A stretch of 64,000 nt of DNA from Roseovarius salinarum (GTDB lineage Bacteria > Pseudomonadota > Alphaproteobacteria > Rhodobacterales > Rhodobacteraceae): the NCBI RefSeq assembly GCF_002834145.1, contig NZ_PHNT01000005.1, positions 113,121 to 177,120 of the forward strand, given 5' to 3'. Position 1 is the first letter of the stretch. Every line of letters begins with the position of its first letter. The position numbers and the translations under genes are program-made. Below are positions 17,362 through 28,428 of this stretch, one piece after another. The notes beneath the pieces were generated by a model that was not told the origin of the DNA, ran no database searches, and worked only from the letters and a program-made list of their open reading frames with translations.

Positions 17362-18315
17362 CTACCAGCCCCCCAGGCCAAGTCCGAGCGGTGCGAGCGC
17401 CTGCTGCACAAGGATCGCACCGAAATGCGCGAAGAGATAGGTCAGCGAAAGGCCGAACATCTTCTTTTCACCGCGGTAGCCATCGGCCGCCGCGGTTGCT
17501 TCGTCGCGCCGCCACACGGCAACGGCCTGCCGCAGGAACAGCACGTTGAGCACGATCGCCGTGGCGAGGTAGACTGGGCCGCCAAGCGACGTGAACGCGG
17601 CACCGACGGCAACCGGTGCGAGAAGAATGGTATAGACAAGAATATGGGCCCGCGTCGCCCGCCGCCCGTGGGTCACGGTCAGCATGGGCACGCCCGCGCT
17701 TTCGTAATCGCCCTTCATGAACAGCGCGAGCGCCCAGAAATGCGGCGGCGTCCACATGAAGATCAAAGCGAACATGAGCAGCGACTCCGGCGCCACGCCG
17801 CCCGTGGCGACGGCCCAACCGATCATCGGCGGGAATGCCCCTGCCGCGCCACCGATCACGATGTTCTGCGGCGTCGAGCGCTTCAGGAACATCGAGTAGA
17901 TCACGACGTAGAAGAATATGGTGAACGCCAGCAGCCCTGCGGCCACGAAATTGCTGGCCAGCGCCAGCATCACCACCGCCATCACCGACAGCGTCATGCC
18001 GAAGCCGAACGCCTCGCCCGGGGTGACGCGGCCCGACGGGACGGGACGGCCCCGCGTGCGCTTCATCACGCGATCGATGTCCGCATCCCACCACATGTTC
18101 AACGCGCCCGAGGCCCCCGCGCCGAGCGCGATGAAAAGGATCGCCGCCAACCCCACGACGGGGTGAACGCTGCCCGGCGCGGCCAGCAGCCCCACGAACG
18201 CCGTGAAGACCACCAGCGACATCACGCGGGGTTTGAGCAGCGCGAAATAGTCGCTGAAGCCCGCGTCGCCGGGCGTCACCGCTGCGCTGGTGCTGTCGAA
18301 GCTCGCGTCGCTCAT
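17362..18315 (-). CDS. ctaB: protoheme IX farnesyltransferase (heme O synthase)
   Basis: Adds a farnesyl group to heme b to make heme O, the precursor of heme A for the oxidase. The 317-residue UbiA-family prenyltransferase has [13 protein letters not shown] near residue 28, and the prenyl-diphosphate/Mg motif [15 protein letters not shown] near residue 80. A second aspartate region ([21 protein letters not shown]) is near residue 180, and about nine membrane helices are expected. The ATG at 18315 (MSDASFDS) is preferred over a TTG four codons upstream. It lies between ctaC and the small membrane protein. Confidence 0.96.
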   Translation of the reverse strand: MSDASFDSTSAAVTPGDAGFSDYFALLKPRVMSLVVFTAFVGLLAAPGSVHPVVGLAAILFIALGAGASGALNMWWDADIDRVMKRTRGRPVPSGRVTPGEAFGFGMTLSVMAVVMLALASNFVAAGLLAFTIFFYVVIYSMFLKRSTPQNIVIGGAAGAFPPMIGWAVATGGVAPESLLMFALIFMWTPPHFWALALFMKGDYESAGVPMLTVTHGRRATRAHILVYTILLAPVAVGAAFTSLGGPVYLATAIVLNVLFLRQAVAVWRRDEATAAADGYRGEKKMFGLSLTYLFAHFGAILVQQALAPLGLGLGGW

Positions 18316-18394
18316 GTCATTTCCCAAGCACGGCGGGTGTCCCCCGCCTTACGGCGTTGTCGCGGGCCGGGTTCCAAGGCCCGGCACCGCGGTC

Positions 18395-19237
18395 TTACTC
18401 GGCCGAGGCGACCTCGACGTCACGCGGCGTGCCCGCGTACTCCTCGATCGCGCCGTCAAGCCATTTTTCGTATTCGTCCTGGCTGACGACCTTCACGGTG
18501 ATCGGCATGTAGGCGTGATCCTTGCCACACAGTTCCGAGCACTGGCCGAAGTAGACGCCCTCCTTTTCAGGCGTGAACCAAAGTTCCGCCAGTCGCCCCG
18601 GCACCGCATCCTGTTTCACGCCGAAGGCCGGGATCGTCCAGCTGTGAATGACGTCGGCCCCTGTCACCGTCATCACGACGGTCTTGCCCTTCGGCACCAC
18701 GACAGCGGTGTTGGTGGCCAGAAGGTATTCGTCCTGGCTGTAACCGTATTCCTCCAGTTCGTCGCGCGACAGCATGAAGCTCTGGAAGTCGAAATCGTGG
18801 TCGGTGTACTCGTAACCCCAGTACCACTGATAGCCGGTCACCTTGATATTGATGTCGCCCTCGGGGATTTCCTGCTGCTTGAACAGCACCGGCAGCGAGA
18901 ACGCCCCGATGAATACCAGGATGACGATCGGTATCACGGTCCACGCGATCTCGAGCGGCGAATTGTGCGTGAACCGGGCCGGCGTGGCATTGGCACGGCG
19001 GTTGTAGCGCAGGATCACGATGGCCAGCAGCAGCAGGACGAAAAGAGTGATGGCGGTGATGATCACCAGGATCATGCCGTCGAGCCACTGCAGGTCACGG
19101 GCCAGTTCGGTCGCCGCCGGCTGGAAGCCCATGCCGCCCTGCTCCGGCTTGCCGATGCTCTCAAGACCCTCCTGCGCCTGCGCGGGAAGGGCGGAAAAGG
19201 CGGCCATGGCGGCCAGCAGGCTGGAAAGTAGTCGCAT
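18395..19237 (-). CDS. ctaC: cytochrome c oxidase subunit II
   Basis: A 280-residue subunit carrying the CuA centre that accepts electrons from cytochrome c. A signal sequence ([21 protein letters not shown], residues 1-21) and two membrane helices (about 56-78 and 95-115) precede the periplasmic cupredoxin domain. YQWYWGYEY is the aromatic electron-entry region, and [12 protein letters not shown] near residues 225-236 provides CuA ligands. It is the first gene of the minus-strand oxidase operon and is divergent from tldD across 196 bp that contain an FNR-type palindrome. Confidence 0.97.
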   Translation of the reverse strand: MRLLSSLLAAMAAFSALPAQAQEGLESIGKPEQGGMGFQPAATELARDLQWLDGMILVIITAITLFVLLLLAIVILRYNRRANATPARFTHNSPLEIAWTVIPIVILVFIGAFSLPVLFKQQEIPEGDINIKVTGYQWYWGYEYTDHDFDFQSFMLSRDELEEYGYSQDEYLLATNTAVVVPKGKTVVMTVTGADVIHSWTIPAFGVKQDAVPGRLAELWFTPEKEGVYFGQCSELCGKDHAYMPITVKVVSQDEYEKWLDGAIEEYAGTPRDVEVASAE

Positions 19238-19385
19238 TGTGTACCCTGATCGGTTGTAACGTTGCTTGGTCTTGTTGCGGCGCCAACCCGCGTGCGGGGC
19301 GGTAGGTCCGTTGTCTTTGAACCGCTAGAAACCATATTCTGGTCATCCAGACAAGAAAGAGGGTTGCGGCAAACGGACGCTTTTT

Positions 19386-19399
19386 TTGATCTAGATCAA
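19386..19399. promoter_or_regulatory. FNR/FnrL-type binding site
   Basis: TTGAT-CTAG-ATCAA is a perfect match to the FNR consensus TTGAT-N4-ATCAA and extends to a 16-bp palindrome (19385-19400). It lies 34 bp before the tldD start and about 150 bp before ctaC. FnrL is the oxygen-responsive Crp/Fnr regulator of Rhodobacter relatives. The position suits oxygen control of ctaC, tldD or both; the direction of effect is not visible. Confidence 0.65.
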
Positions 19400-19433
19400 A
19401 TTCGGCCGCCGCGCAAAGAAGGAAAGGACCCAC

Positions 19434-20855
<1,422 letters not shown>

Positions 20856-20919
20856 CGCGGCGGGAAATGCCGTCCGTTCCCGGGGCATCGTGACGAATTT
20901 CGCGCGTGGTCTGGCTCGG

Positions 20920-20936
20920 TTTACCCGCGATTAACC
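20920..20936 (+). promoter_or_regulatory. CtrA-like site upstream of dprA
   Basis: TTTA-N7-TTAACC, one mismatch from the CtrA full site TTAA-N7-TTAA, ends 40 bp before the dprA ATG. In Rhodobacter capsulatus and related species, competence genes including dprA that allow uptake of gene-transfer-agent DNA are under CtrA control. That is established for relatives; its application here is inference from position and sequence. Confidence 0.5.
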
Positions 20937-20976
20937 AGCCGCGCGTACCAATGATTCCGCAAGCAGCGGAGTCACG

Positions 20977-22167
20977 ATGCCCGGGGATACCCATCCTTCC
21001 ACTCACCCCCCACTCCCACCCACCACGGAAGATGACCGGGTGTCGTGGCTTCGGCTGCTGCGATCCTACCGCGTCGGAAACTCCACATTCTACCGTCTGA
21101 TGGCCGAACACGGCAGCGCGCAGGCCGCCCTGGCGGCGCTGCCCGGCGTCGCCCGCGCCGCGGGCGTTGAGAATTACACCCCCTGCCCAGAGGCATCCGC
21201 GCGCGCCGAACTCGACAAGGGGCGCGCTGCCGGCGCGCAGCTGCTGTGCGTCGGCGAAACGGGGTTTCCCCCGCAGCTTCTGGACATCCCCGACCCGCCG
21301 CCGTTGCTCTGGGCGCGCGGCGACCTTTCCCTGCTGCGCCGCCCGGCGGTGGCGCTCGTCGGCGCACGCAACGCCTCCTCGCTGGGCACGCGGATGGCGC
21401 GGGCCCTGGCCGCCGATCTGGGTGCACGCGGTCTTGCTGTCGTCTCCGGCCTGGCACGCGGCGTCGACGCGGCCGCGCATGCCGCGACCCTGGACACCGG
21501 GCCCCTGGCGGTCATGGCCGGAGGCATCGACGTCATCTACCCGGCCGAGAACACGCGGCTCGCGGAGTCGATCTTCGCGTCGGGGCTGGCATTGTCCGAG
21601 CAGCCGGTGGGCATGGCACCGCGGGCACGCCATTTCCCCGCGCGCAACCGGCTGATCAGCGGGCTGTCACGAGCCGTGGTCGTGGTCGAGGCCGCCGCGA
21701 AGTCCGGCAGCCTCATCACCGCGCGCACAGCCCTCGACCAGGGGCGCGAGGTCTTCGCCGTACCCGGCCACCCCTTCGACGCCCGCGCGGCGGGCTGCAA
21801 CATGCTCATCCGTGACGGTGCCACCCTCGTGCGCAATGCCGAGGATGTGGCCGCAGCCCTGCCCCCGGTCGCCGAGCCGTCGGAGACGGCACCGGAACTC
21901 GCCCTGCCCGAACCGGCGCAGGCCCCCGCCGCCGCGCCCGCGGTGACCTCCGCGCCGGCCTCGCCGAAGGGCAACCGCGGCCTGCGCGAAACGGCGGCGC
22001 TGCACACCGAGATCCTCGACCGGCTCGGCCCCAGCCCGCTGGCCGAGGACCAGCTGATCCGTGACCTGGGACGACCGGCGCAAAGCGTTTCCCCGGTGCT
22101 CGTGGACCTTGAACTCGACGGCCGGATCGAACGCCGGCCCGGCGGCCTCCTGTCGCGCACCGGCTGA
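20977..22167 (+). CDS. dprA: DNA-processing protein DprA
   Basis: A 396-residue DprA/Smf protein that loads RecA on incoming single-stranded DNA. The Rossmann-like core starts near residue 125 (VALVGARNASSLGTRMARALA). SGLARGVDAAAHAATLDTG is near residue 153, and ARNRLISGLSRAVVVVEAAAKSGSLITA is near residue 222. An N-terminal SAM-like helical domain and a C-terminal winged-helix-like domain (from about residue 330) complete the protein. The CGGAG before the ATG is a plausible ribosome site. A CtrA-like box lies upstream, and topA follows on the same strand. Confidence 0.94.
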   Translation: MPGDTHPSTHPPLPPTTEDDRVSWLRLLRSYRVGNSTFYRLMAEHGSAQAALAALPGVARAAGVENYTPCPEASARAELDKGRAAGAQLLCVGETGFPPQLLDIPDPPPLLWARGDLSLLRRPAVALVGARNASSLGTRMARALAADLGARGLAVVSGLARGVDAAAHAATLDTGPLAVMAGGIDVIYPAENTRLAESIFASGLALSEQPVGMAPRARHFPARNRLISGLSRAVVVVEAAAKSGSLITARTALDQGREVFAVPGHPFDARAAGCNMLIRDGATLVRNAEDVAAALPPVAEPSETAPELALPEPAQAPAAAPAVTSAPASPKGNRGLRETAALHTEILDRLGPSPLAEDQLIRDLGRPAQSVSPVLVDLELDGRIERRPGGLLSRTG

Positions 22168-22291
22168 CCGAGCCCCGGGCACTTGTGGCCGCACTGGCGG
22201 CGACACCCCATGCGACGTGCATTGACAATCCGCCACGCAGGCCCACATGTTGCGCCGCCACGGCCCGCGGGCCGAGTCGCAAGGAGTGTCC

Positions 22292-24832
22292 ATGCCAGTC
22301 GTCGTTGTCGAATCCCCGGCCAAGGCCAAGACCATCAACAAGTATCTCGGCAACGATTACACGGTTCTGGCGTCCTACGGTCACGTGCGCGACCTGCCGG
22401 CGAAGGACGGCTCGGTCGATCCCGACAACGGCTTCGACATGACGTGGGAGGTCGACGCGGACAGCCGCAAACACGTCAAGGCGATCGCCGACGCGCTCAG
22501 GGACGACCCCCAGCTCATCCTCGCCACCGACCCCGACCGCGAGGGCGAGGCGATCAGCTGGCACCTCGAGGAAGCCCTGCGCAAGCGCCGCGCGATCCGC
22601 AAGGACACCGAAGTCAGCCGGGTCGTCTTCAACGCGATCACGGAATCGGCCGTGACCGAGGCGATGAAGAACCCCCGCGACATCGATTCCGACCTGGTCG
22701 AGGCCTACCTCGCGCGCCGGGCGCTCGATTACCTCGTGGGGTTCAACCTCAGCCCCGTCCTGTGGCGCAAGCTGCCCGGCGCGAAATCGGCGGGCCGGGT
22801 TCAATCGGTCTGCCTGCGCCTGATCGTCGAAAGGGAAATGGAGATCGAGGCGTTCCAGCCGCGCGAGTACTGGTCGGTCAAGGCACAGCTGACGACACCG
22901 CGCGGGCAGGCGTTCGAGGCGCGCCTGACCGCTCTGGCCGGCAAGAAGCTCGACAAGTACGATCTGGAAAACGAAACGCAGGCCGAGATGGCCGTGCAGG
23001 CGATCCGCAGCCGCGACCTGTCGGTCACGTCGGTCGAAGCGAAGCCCGCCAACCGCAACCCGGCCGCGCCCTTCATGACCTCGACGCTCCAGCAGGAGGC
23101 CAGCCGCAAGTTCGGCATGGGCGCGCGCCAGTGCATGTCGACCGCCCAGCGCCTCTACGAGGCCGGCTACATCACCTACATGCGCACCGACGGCATCGAC
23201 ATGGCACCGGAGGCGGTGCACGCCGCTCGCGACGCGATCCGTGACCGCTACGGCCCGGACTACGTGCCCAAGTCGCCGCGCATGTACAAGAACAAGGCCA
23301 AGAACGCACAGGAAGCGCACGAGTGCATCCGCCCGACCGACATGACGCGCGACGCCGGCGCGCTCAAAGGGGTGGAGCCCGACCAGCGCAAGCTCTACGA
23401 CCTGATCTGGAAACGCACGCTGGCCTGCCAGATGGAAGCCGCGCGGCTCGAGCGCACCACCGTCGACATCGGCAGCGCGGACGGGCAGGTCGCCCTGCGC
23501 GCCACAGGGCAGGTGGTGCTGTTCGACGGTTTCCTGCGGGTTTACGAAGAGGGCCGCGACGAGCCCGCCGGCGACGACGACGACAAGCGCCTGCCCCAGA
23601 TGGCCGAGGGCGAGGCGACCGAGAAGAGCGACGTCACGCCCGAGCAGCACTTCACCCAGCCGCCACCGCGCTACACAGAGGCGACGCTGGTCAAGAAGAT
23701 GGAGGAGCTGGGCATCGGCCGGCCCTCGACCTACGCCAGCATCGTCACCACGATCCAGGAGCGCGAATACGTCCGCAAGGAAAAGAACCGGCTGATCCCC
23801 GAGGACAAGGGCCGGATCGTCACCGTGTTCCTGCTCAATTTCTTTCGCCGCTACGTCGGCTACGAGTTCACCGCCGAGCTGGAAGAGGAGCTTGACCGGA
23901 TCAGCGCGGGCGAGCTGGACTACCAGAAGGTTCTCGCGCAGTTCTGGCGCGATTTCTCCGCCGCGATCGAGGAAACCTCGGAGCTGCGGATCTCGCAGGT
24001 GCTCGATGTCCTCGACGAAGCGCTGGCACCCACCCTCTATCCCCCGCGCGAGGACGGCACCGACCCGCGGATCTGCCCCCGCTGCGGCGAGGGGCGGCTG
24101 CACCTGAAAACCTCGCGCACCGGCGGCTTCGTCGGGTGCTCGCGCTACCCCGAGTGCCGTTACACGCGCCCGATGGGTGGTGGGGAGAACGATGCCGGGG
24201 ACCGTGTCCTCGGCGAGGACCAGGGTGAGCAGATCCTGCTGCGCTCGGGGCGCTACGGGCCCTACGTCCAGCGCGGCGAGGCGACCGACGAAGTGCCCAA
24301 GCCGCCGCGCGCGTCGTTGCCGAAGGGGTGGGCGCCGGCCGAGATGGACCTGGAAAAGGCGCTCAGGCTGCTGTCTCTGCCGCGCGAGATCGGCGAACAC
24401 CCGGAAGGTGGAACGGTGAAAGCCAACTTCGGCCGCTACGGGCCATACGTGATGCACCAGGCCCCGGAGGAGGCGAAACCGGTCTATGCCAACCTCAAGG
24501 ATCCGTCGGACGTGTTCGAGATCGGCATGAACCGGGCGGTCGAGCTTCTGGCCGAGAAGCGCGCCAACCCGGGGCGGGGCGGGCGCGGCGCCGCCGCCAA
24601 GCCGCTCAGGGAACTGGGCGAACATCCCGAATCGGGCGGCCCGGTCAACGTGATGGACGGCAAGTACGGCCCCTACGTCAAATGGGACAAGATCAATGCC
24701 ACCCTTCCCAAGGGCACGGACCCCGCGGATGTCACCATGGACATGGCCATGGAACTGATCGCGCAGAAGGCGGCGAAGAAGGGCAAGGGCCGCAAGACCC
24801 CGTCGCGCGGCAAGAAGGCGGCCAAGGGCTGA
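22292..24832 (+). CDS. topA: DNA topoisomerase I
   Basis: An 846-residue type IA topoisomerase that relaxes negative supercoils. The TOPRIM domain begins at residue 1 (VVVVESPAKAKTINKYLG), with DPDREGEAISWH near residue 85. The catalytic tyrosine is Tyr296 in YITYMRTDG. A C-terminal four-Cys zinc ribbon (CPRCGEGRLHL to CSRYPEC) is near residues 595-625. Two to three GRYGPYV-type repeat domains and a Lys-rich tail (KKGKGRKTPSRGKKAAKG) follow, as in alphaproteobacterial TopA. The start at 22292 has AAGGAG 8 bp before it. An upstream in-frame start adds 15 unconserved residues. Confidence 0.97.
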   Translation: MPVVVVESPAKAKTINKYLGNDYTVLASYGHVRDLPAKDGSVDPDNGFDMTWEVDADSRKHVKAIADALRDDPQLILATDPDREGEAISWHLEEALRKRRAIRKDTEVSRVVFNAITESAVTEAMKNPRDIDSDLVEAYLARRALDYLVGFNLSPVLWRKLPGAKSAGRVQSVCLRLIVEREMEIEAFQPREYWSVKAQLTTPRGQAFEARLTALAGKKLDKYDLENETQAEMAVQAIRSRDLSVTSVEAKPANRNPAAPFMTSTLQQEASRKFGMGARQCMSTAQRLYEAGYITYMRTDGIDMAPEAVHAARDAIRDRYGPDYVPKSPRMYKNKAKNAQEAHECIRPTDMTRDAGALKGVEPDQRKLYDLIWKRTLACQMEAARLERTTVDIGSADGQVALRATGQVVLFDGFLRVYEEGRDEPAGDDDDKRLPQMAEGEATEKSDVTPEQHFTQPPPRYTEATLVKKMEELGIGRPSTYASIVTTIQEREYVRKEKNRLIPEDKGRIVTVFLLNFFRRYVGYEFTAELEEELDRISAGELDYQKVLAQFWRDFSAAIEETSELRISQVLDVLDEALAPTLYPPREDGTDPRICPRCGEGRLHLKTSRTGGFVGCSRYPECRYTRPMGGGENDAGDRVLGEDQGEQILLRSGRYGPYVQRGEATDEVPKPPRASLPKGWAPAEMDLEKALRLLSLPREIGEHPEGGTVKANFGRYGPYVMHQAPEEAKPVYANLKDPSDVFEIGMNRAVELLAEKRANPGRGGRGAAAKPLRELGEHPESGGPVNVMDGKYGPYVKWDKINATLPKGTDPADVTMDMAMELIAQKAAKKGKGRKTPSRGKKAAKG

Positions 24833-24955
24833 TGACACCCGGGGCCAGGGGCGTCGCGGGCAGCGCTCCCCTGCCGCGCCGCAGCATTCCGTTTGACTCC
24901 GGGCAGGCCGCGGGCCACAACTTGCGCCAACCATGAACGCGAGGGGGAGTTTTCC

Positions 24956-25651
24956 ATGAAAAAGGTCTATGGTTCGGCCGCCGAGGCGCTTGATGGGCTG
25001 TTGCACGACAACATGCTGATCGCCGCGGGCGGCTTCGGGCTCTGCGGCATACCCGAACTGCTGCTGGCGGCCATCCGCGATGCCGGCGTCAAGGATCTGA
25101 CCTTTGCATCGAACAACGCCGGCGTGGACGACTTCGGCATCGGCATCCTTCTGCAGACGCGGCAGGTGAAGAAGATGATGTCGTCCTACGTGGGCGAGAA
25201 CGACACCTTCATGCAGCAATACCTCAGCGGTGAGCTCGAACTGGAATTCAACCCGCAGGGCACGTTGGCCGAACGGATGCGCGCCGGAGGCGCCGGCATC
25301 CCCGGGTTCTACACCAAGACGGGCTACGGCACACAGATCGGCGAGGGCAAGGAGGTCAAGGAGTTCGACGGCGAACCCTACATCCTCGAACGCGGCATCT
25401 TCGCCGACCTGTCCATCGTCAAGGCGTGGAAGGCCGACACCACCGGCAACGCGATCTTCCGCAAGACCGCGCGCAACTTCAACCCGCCGGCGGCGATGTG
25501 CGGGCGCACCTGCGTGATGGAGGTCGAGGAGATCGTCGAGCCCGGTGAACTTGACCCCGACTGCATCCACCTGCCGGGCATCTACGTGCACCGGCTGATC
25601 CAGGGCGAGCACGAAAAGCGCATCGAGAAGCTGACGACGCGCGAAAGCTGA
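24956..25651 (+). CDS. scoA: 3-oxoacid CoA-transferase subunit A
   Basis: A 231-residue alpha subunit of succinyl-CoA:3-ketoacid CoA-transferase, which activates acetoacetate using succinyl-CoA. The glycine loop [12 protein letters not shown] is near residues 23-34. [17 protein letters not shown] and [24 protein letters not shown] are family blocks. The chosen ATG has GAGGGGGAG upstream. Its partner subunit is at 26609-27235, but a sulfotransferase gene lies between, starting 7 bp after this stop. Ketone-body or polyhydroxybutyrate turnover is the usual role. Confidence 0.94.
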   Translation: MKKVYGSAAEALDGLLHDNMLIAAGGFGLCGIPELLLAAIRDAGVKDLTFASNNAGVDDFGIGILLQTRQVKKMMSSYVGENDTFMQQYLSGELELEFNPQGTLAERMRAGGAGIPGFYTKTGYGTQIGEGKEVKEFDGEPYILERGIFADLSIVKAWKADTTGNAIFRKTARNFNPPAAMCGRTCVMEVEEIVEPGELDPDCIHLPGIYVHRLIQGEHEKRIEKLTTRES

Positions 25652-25658
25652 GGCCCGG

Positions 25659-26564
25659 ATGACCGACGCGCGCGGCTTCCTGATCGTCATCGGCACCGCC
25701 AAGGCGGGCACCTCCGCGCTGTCCGCGTGGCTGGGTGCGCGCGAGGATGTCGTGCTAGGGCGGGTGAAGGAGCCGCGCTTCCTGTCGGACCTGGCCGAAC
25801 GCGACTGGCACGGCCCGGGGGCCGAGCGCTTCCGCGCCACGATGATCACCGACGAGGCGGGATGGCTGGCCAATTTCGACAACAAGCCCGAAGCGGTCTG
25901 GGCGGTGGATGCCTCGACCGACTACTTGTGGTGCCCGGCCTCGCCCGACCGCATCGCGGCGCTGGCCGAACGTCACCCTGTCCGCCTCCTGTGCATCACG
26001 CGGGATCCCGTCGACCGGGCGATCTCGCAATACCGTCACACGCTGCGCGACGGTGCCGACGAATCGCTGGAGGCCGCGCTGGACGCCGAGGCGGGCCGGA
26101 TCGCCGCGGGCTGGCAGCCGCTTTTCTGGCATGTCCGGCGCAGCCGTGTCGCCGCTGACCTGCACCGCTACGCGGACCGGTTCGGCGATTCCCTCATGAT
26201 CGTCGATCATGACGAGCTTTCTGACCCCGACGCCGTATTGGCACGTGTGGCCCGTTTCCTTGACCTGCCGGAACGACCGCTGCAGGCGCCCGAACGGCAG
26301 AACCAGTCCGTGTTGCCGCGCAACCGGCTGGTGCAGGCGATCTGGTCCAGCCCCGCGCTAAGGGCTGTCGCGCGACGGTTGATACCCAAGGCCCTGCGCC
26401 ATCGCGCCCACGAGGCCACGCACAGCGCCCGTGCCCTGCCCCGCCCGATCCGGCCGGCCGAAGTCGCGCGGCTGCGCGATGCCCTGGCCGACGAGATTGC
26501 CGAATGCGTTCGCAGCCCGCTCATCGAGACGTCGGGCTGGCGCACCGCCACCGCGGGGCCGTAG
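25659..26564 (+). CDS. PAPS-dependent sulfotransferase family protein
   Basis: A 301-residue soluble sulfotransferase. The 5'-phosphosulfate loop [14 protein letters not shown] begins at residue 12. The 3'-phosphate motif is [18 protein letters not shown], near residue 115. Other features fit the sulfotransferase family, such as VDASTDYLW in the middle and a FLDLPER segment followed by a basic tail. The acceptor may be a lipid, glycan or small molecule. It is placed between the two CoA-transferase subunit genes, 7 bp after scoA and 44 bp before scoB, so it is probably co-transcribed with them. This insertion looks unusual. Confidence 0.85.
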   Translation: MTDARGFLIVIGTAKAGTSALSAWLGAREDVVLGRVKEPRFLSDLAERDWHGPGAERFRATMITDEAGWLANFDNKPEAVWAVDASTDYLWCPASPDRIAALAERHPVRLLCITRDPVDRAISQYRHTLRDGADESLEAALDAEAGRIAAGWQPLFWHVRRSRVAADLHRYADRFGDSLMIVDHDELSDPDAVLARVARFLDLPERPLQAPERQNQSVLPRNRLVQAIWSSPALRAVARRLIPKALRHRAHEATHSARALPRPIRPAEVARLRDALADEIAECVRSPLIETSGWRTATAGP

Positions 26565-26608
26565 AATGCCCCGAAACGCCCCGAAACGTCACACGGAGGA
26601 GTGAACCC

Positions 26609-27235
26609 ATGCCCTGGGACCGCAACGAAATGGCCGCACGCGCGGCGCAGGAGCTCGAGGACGGCACCTATGTCAACCTCGGCATCGGCATCCCGACGCT
26701 GGTGCCCAATTTCATCCCCGAGGGCGTCGAGGTGACGCTGCAATCCGAGAACGGGATGCTGGGCATGGGCCCCTTCCCGACCGAGGATGAAGCCGACCCC
26801 GACCTCATCAATGCCGGCAAACAGACAATCACCGAGCTGCCCTATACCTCGTATTTCGACTCCGCCACCAGCTTCGGCATGATCCGCGGCGGCAAGATCG
26901 CCATGGCGATTCTCGGCGCGATGGAGGTGGCCGAGAACGGCGACCTCGCGAACTGGATGATCCCGGGCAAGCTGGTGAAGGGCATGGGCGGCGCGATGGA
27001 CCTCGTGGCCGGCGTGGGCCGCGTGGTGGTGGTGATGGATCACACCAACAAGGCCGGCGAATCGAAGCTGCTGAAGAAATGCACGCTGCCGCTGACCGGC
27101 ACGGGCGTGGTCGACCGGATCATCACCAACCTCGGCGTGCTCGATGTCACGCACAAGGGGCTGCACATCCAGGAATGCGCGCCCGGCGTCAGCCGAGACG
27201 AGATCATCGAGAAGACCGAGGCGGCGATCGTGTGA
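26609..27235 (+). CDS. scoB: 3-oxoacid CoA-transferase subunit B
   Basis: A 208-residue beta subunit of the CoA-transferase whose alpha subunit is at 24956-25651. The catalytic glutamate lies in [12 protein letters not shown] near residue 46, and [14 protein letters not shown] and [15 protein letters not shown] are typical. The ATG at 26609 follows GGAGGAGTG; longer in-frame extensions overlap the sulfotransferase end and are not conserved-looking. Together the two subunits form a complete enzyme despite the interruption. Confidence 0.94.
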   Translation: MPWDRNEMAARAAQELEDGTYVNLGIGIPTLVPNFIPEGVEVTLQSENGMLGMGPFPTEDEADPDLINAGKQTITELPYTSYFDSATSFGMIRGGKIAMAILGAMEVAENGDLANWMIPGKLVKGMGGAMDLVAGVGRVVVVMDHTNKAGESKLLKKCTLPLTGTGVVDRIITNLGVLDVTHKGLHIQECAPGVSRDEIIEKTEAAIV

Positions 27236-27253
27236 CCCGGGTCGCGCGGTGGC

Positions 27254-28066
27254 CTACTTGAGCGCCACCGCGAGCGCACAGCCGTCGGTGATCAATTCCG
27301 GCGGTGTCTGGCACAGGGCGGCGGCGACGCGATAGGCGGCCAGCACCTTGGGAACGTAGTCGCGCGTTTCGGCGAAGGGTGGCACCCCGCCGTGCGCGCG
27401 CACCGCCGATTCTCCCGCGTTGTAGCCTGCCAGCGCCAGTATCGCGTCGCCGTCAAATTCGTCGATCAGCCAGTCCAGGTAAGCCACGCCGCCCGCGATG
27501 CTGTCGGCCGGCGCGCGCCGATCCGTCACACCGAAGCGGTCCGCGGTATCCGGCATCAGCTGCATCAGGCCCAACGCCCCCTTCTCGCTCCGCGCGGCGG
27601 GGTCACCGCCGGATTCCACCGCGATCACCGCGAGCGCGAGCGCGGGCGAAACGCGCGTGCCGATCGTCGCGCGCAGCACATGCGCCCCCTGTTCGCGCGC
27701 GATCCCGCGCAACGACTCGAGGCGGGGCTGCGCGATCTTGCCCGGCGCAGCGGCCGAGAGACGCGAGAGCGCCGCCTTGAGGCGACGTGCAGCGCCCGTC
27801 TCCATGCCGTCGGGCACATCGGCCCAGAACCATGCGTGCCGCGATGGCGCGGGATCGGACAAGGCCGCAGCCGGCCCGGGCTGCTCCGCCGGTCCGTCCT
27901 GTGGGCCCGCCGGCTCGATCTGGACGTCGATCCGCTTTTTCGCGTCCGCCGCCGGCGGCTTGCCCATCTTGAAGGTGAAATCGGGGAAGGGCGGCGGATC
28001 CTCCGCCCGCGCAGAAAACGCGAATAAAACCGCCAACCCGGTGACCGGCCATATCGAATGCTTCAT
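27254..28066 (-). CDS. exported lytic transglycosylase (SLT domain)
   Basis: A 270-residue periplasmic peptidoglycan lyase. Signal peptide MKHSIWPVTGLAVLFAFSARA spans residues 1-21, then comes a Pro-rich linker. The SLT catalytic domain carries LAVIAVESGGDPAARSEKG, with the catalytic Glu in the Glu-Ser pair, then GLMQLMPDTADRFGV and NAGESAVRAHGGVPPFAET. It ends 18 bp from the convergent scoB stop and is divergent from the Tad pilus locus; its place beside that locus could mean it opens the wall for pilus assembly, but this is inference. The ATG at 28066 starts the signal peptide. Confidence 0.9.
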   Translation of the reverse strand: MKHSIWPVTGLAVLFAFSARAEDPPPFPDFTFKMGKPPAADAKKRIDVQIEPAGPQDGPAEQPGPAAALSDPAPSRHAWFWADVPDGMETGAARRLKAALSRLSAAAPGKIAQPRLESLRGIAREQGAHVLRATIGTRVSPALALAVIAVESGGDPAARSEKGALGLMQLMPDTADRFGVTDRRAPADSIAGGVAYLDWLIDEFDGDAILALAGYNAGESAVRAHGGVPPFAETRDYVPKVLAAYRVAAALCQTPPELITDGCALAVALK

Positions 28067-28428
28067 CCCGGTGCCTGCTCTGCCTCGGGTGGTTTCCGGC
28101 AGTATCGCAAATACCGGGTCAAACGAACAGCGACAATTGCCAGTAATGTGCGAAATCACCCGCTGAATCTGACGCAAAACTGGCTTGCGGGCAATTCTCG
28201 GAGCGCCGCAAAGCAGATTTAATCATTTATTTCCAATTGGTTATCATAGCCTGATCTGAAAAAATCGAAACGAACGGAAATCGCACCAAACGTGCCCGAT
28301 TCCTGCCCGATTTCGCTGGCTATATCATACCCATCGCAACGCTGGACGGCCGAAACGAGAGAGGCGGCCACCACCCCCGGCGGAGCGGATGCAAACCTGA
28401 GTGACTGATCCTTTGGAGGGACCAAACC
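28067..28428. other. AT-rich intergenic control region before the flp pilin gene
   Basis: This 362-bp stretch has no supported gene. It is clearly more AT-rich than its surroundings, mainly at 28190-28340. It contains an 11-bp-period direct repeat TGCCCGATT (28293-28301 and 28304-28312) and possible -10 elements such as TATATCAT (28320-28327). It must hold the flp promoter and that of the divergent transglycosylase. TTTGGAGGGACC just before 28429 is a strong ribosome site. I could not identify a regulator with confidence. Confidence 0.6.
28293..28312. repeat. 11-bp-phased direct repeat upstream of flp
   Basis: Two copies of TGCCCGATT with an 11-bp period, just upstream of a TATATCAT element. 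The helical spacing suggests a dimeric activator or repressor bound to one DNA face. No family was assigned. Confidence 0.4.

Noticed and set aside
21806..25885. A 1,359-codon open frame on the minus strand opposite dprA, topA and scoA.
   Set aside because: It lies wholly antisense to well-supported genes and its protein is Gly/Arg/Ala/His/Leu-rich without motifs. Long antisense frames are expected at this G+C content.
28190..28240. Possible sigma-54 (TGGC..) and CtrA-like (TTAATCATTTATTTC) elements before flp.
   Set aside because: The TGGC element lacks the GC at the right spacing, and the CtrA match has a poor second half site.
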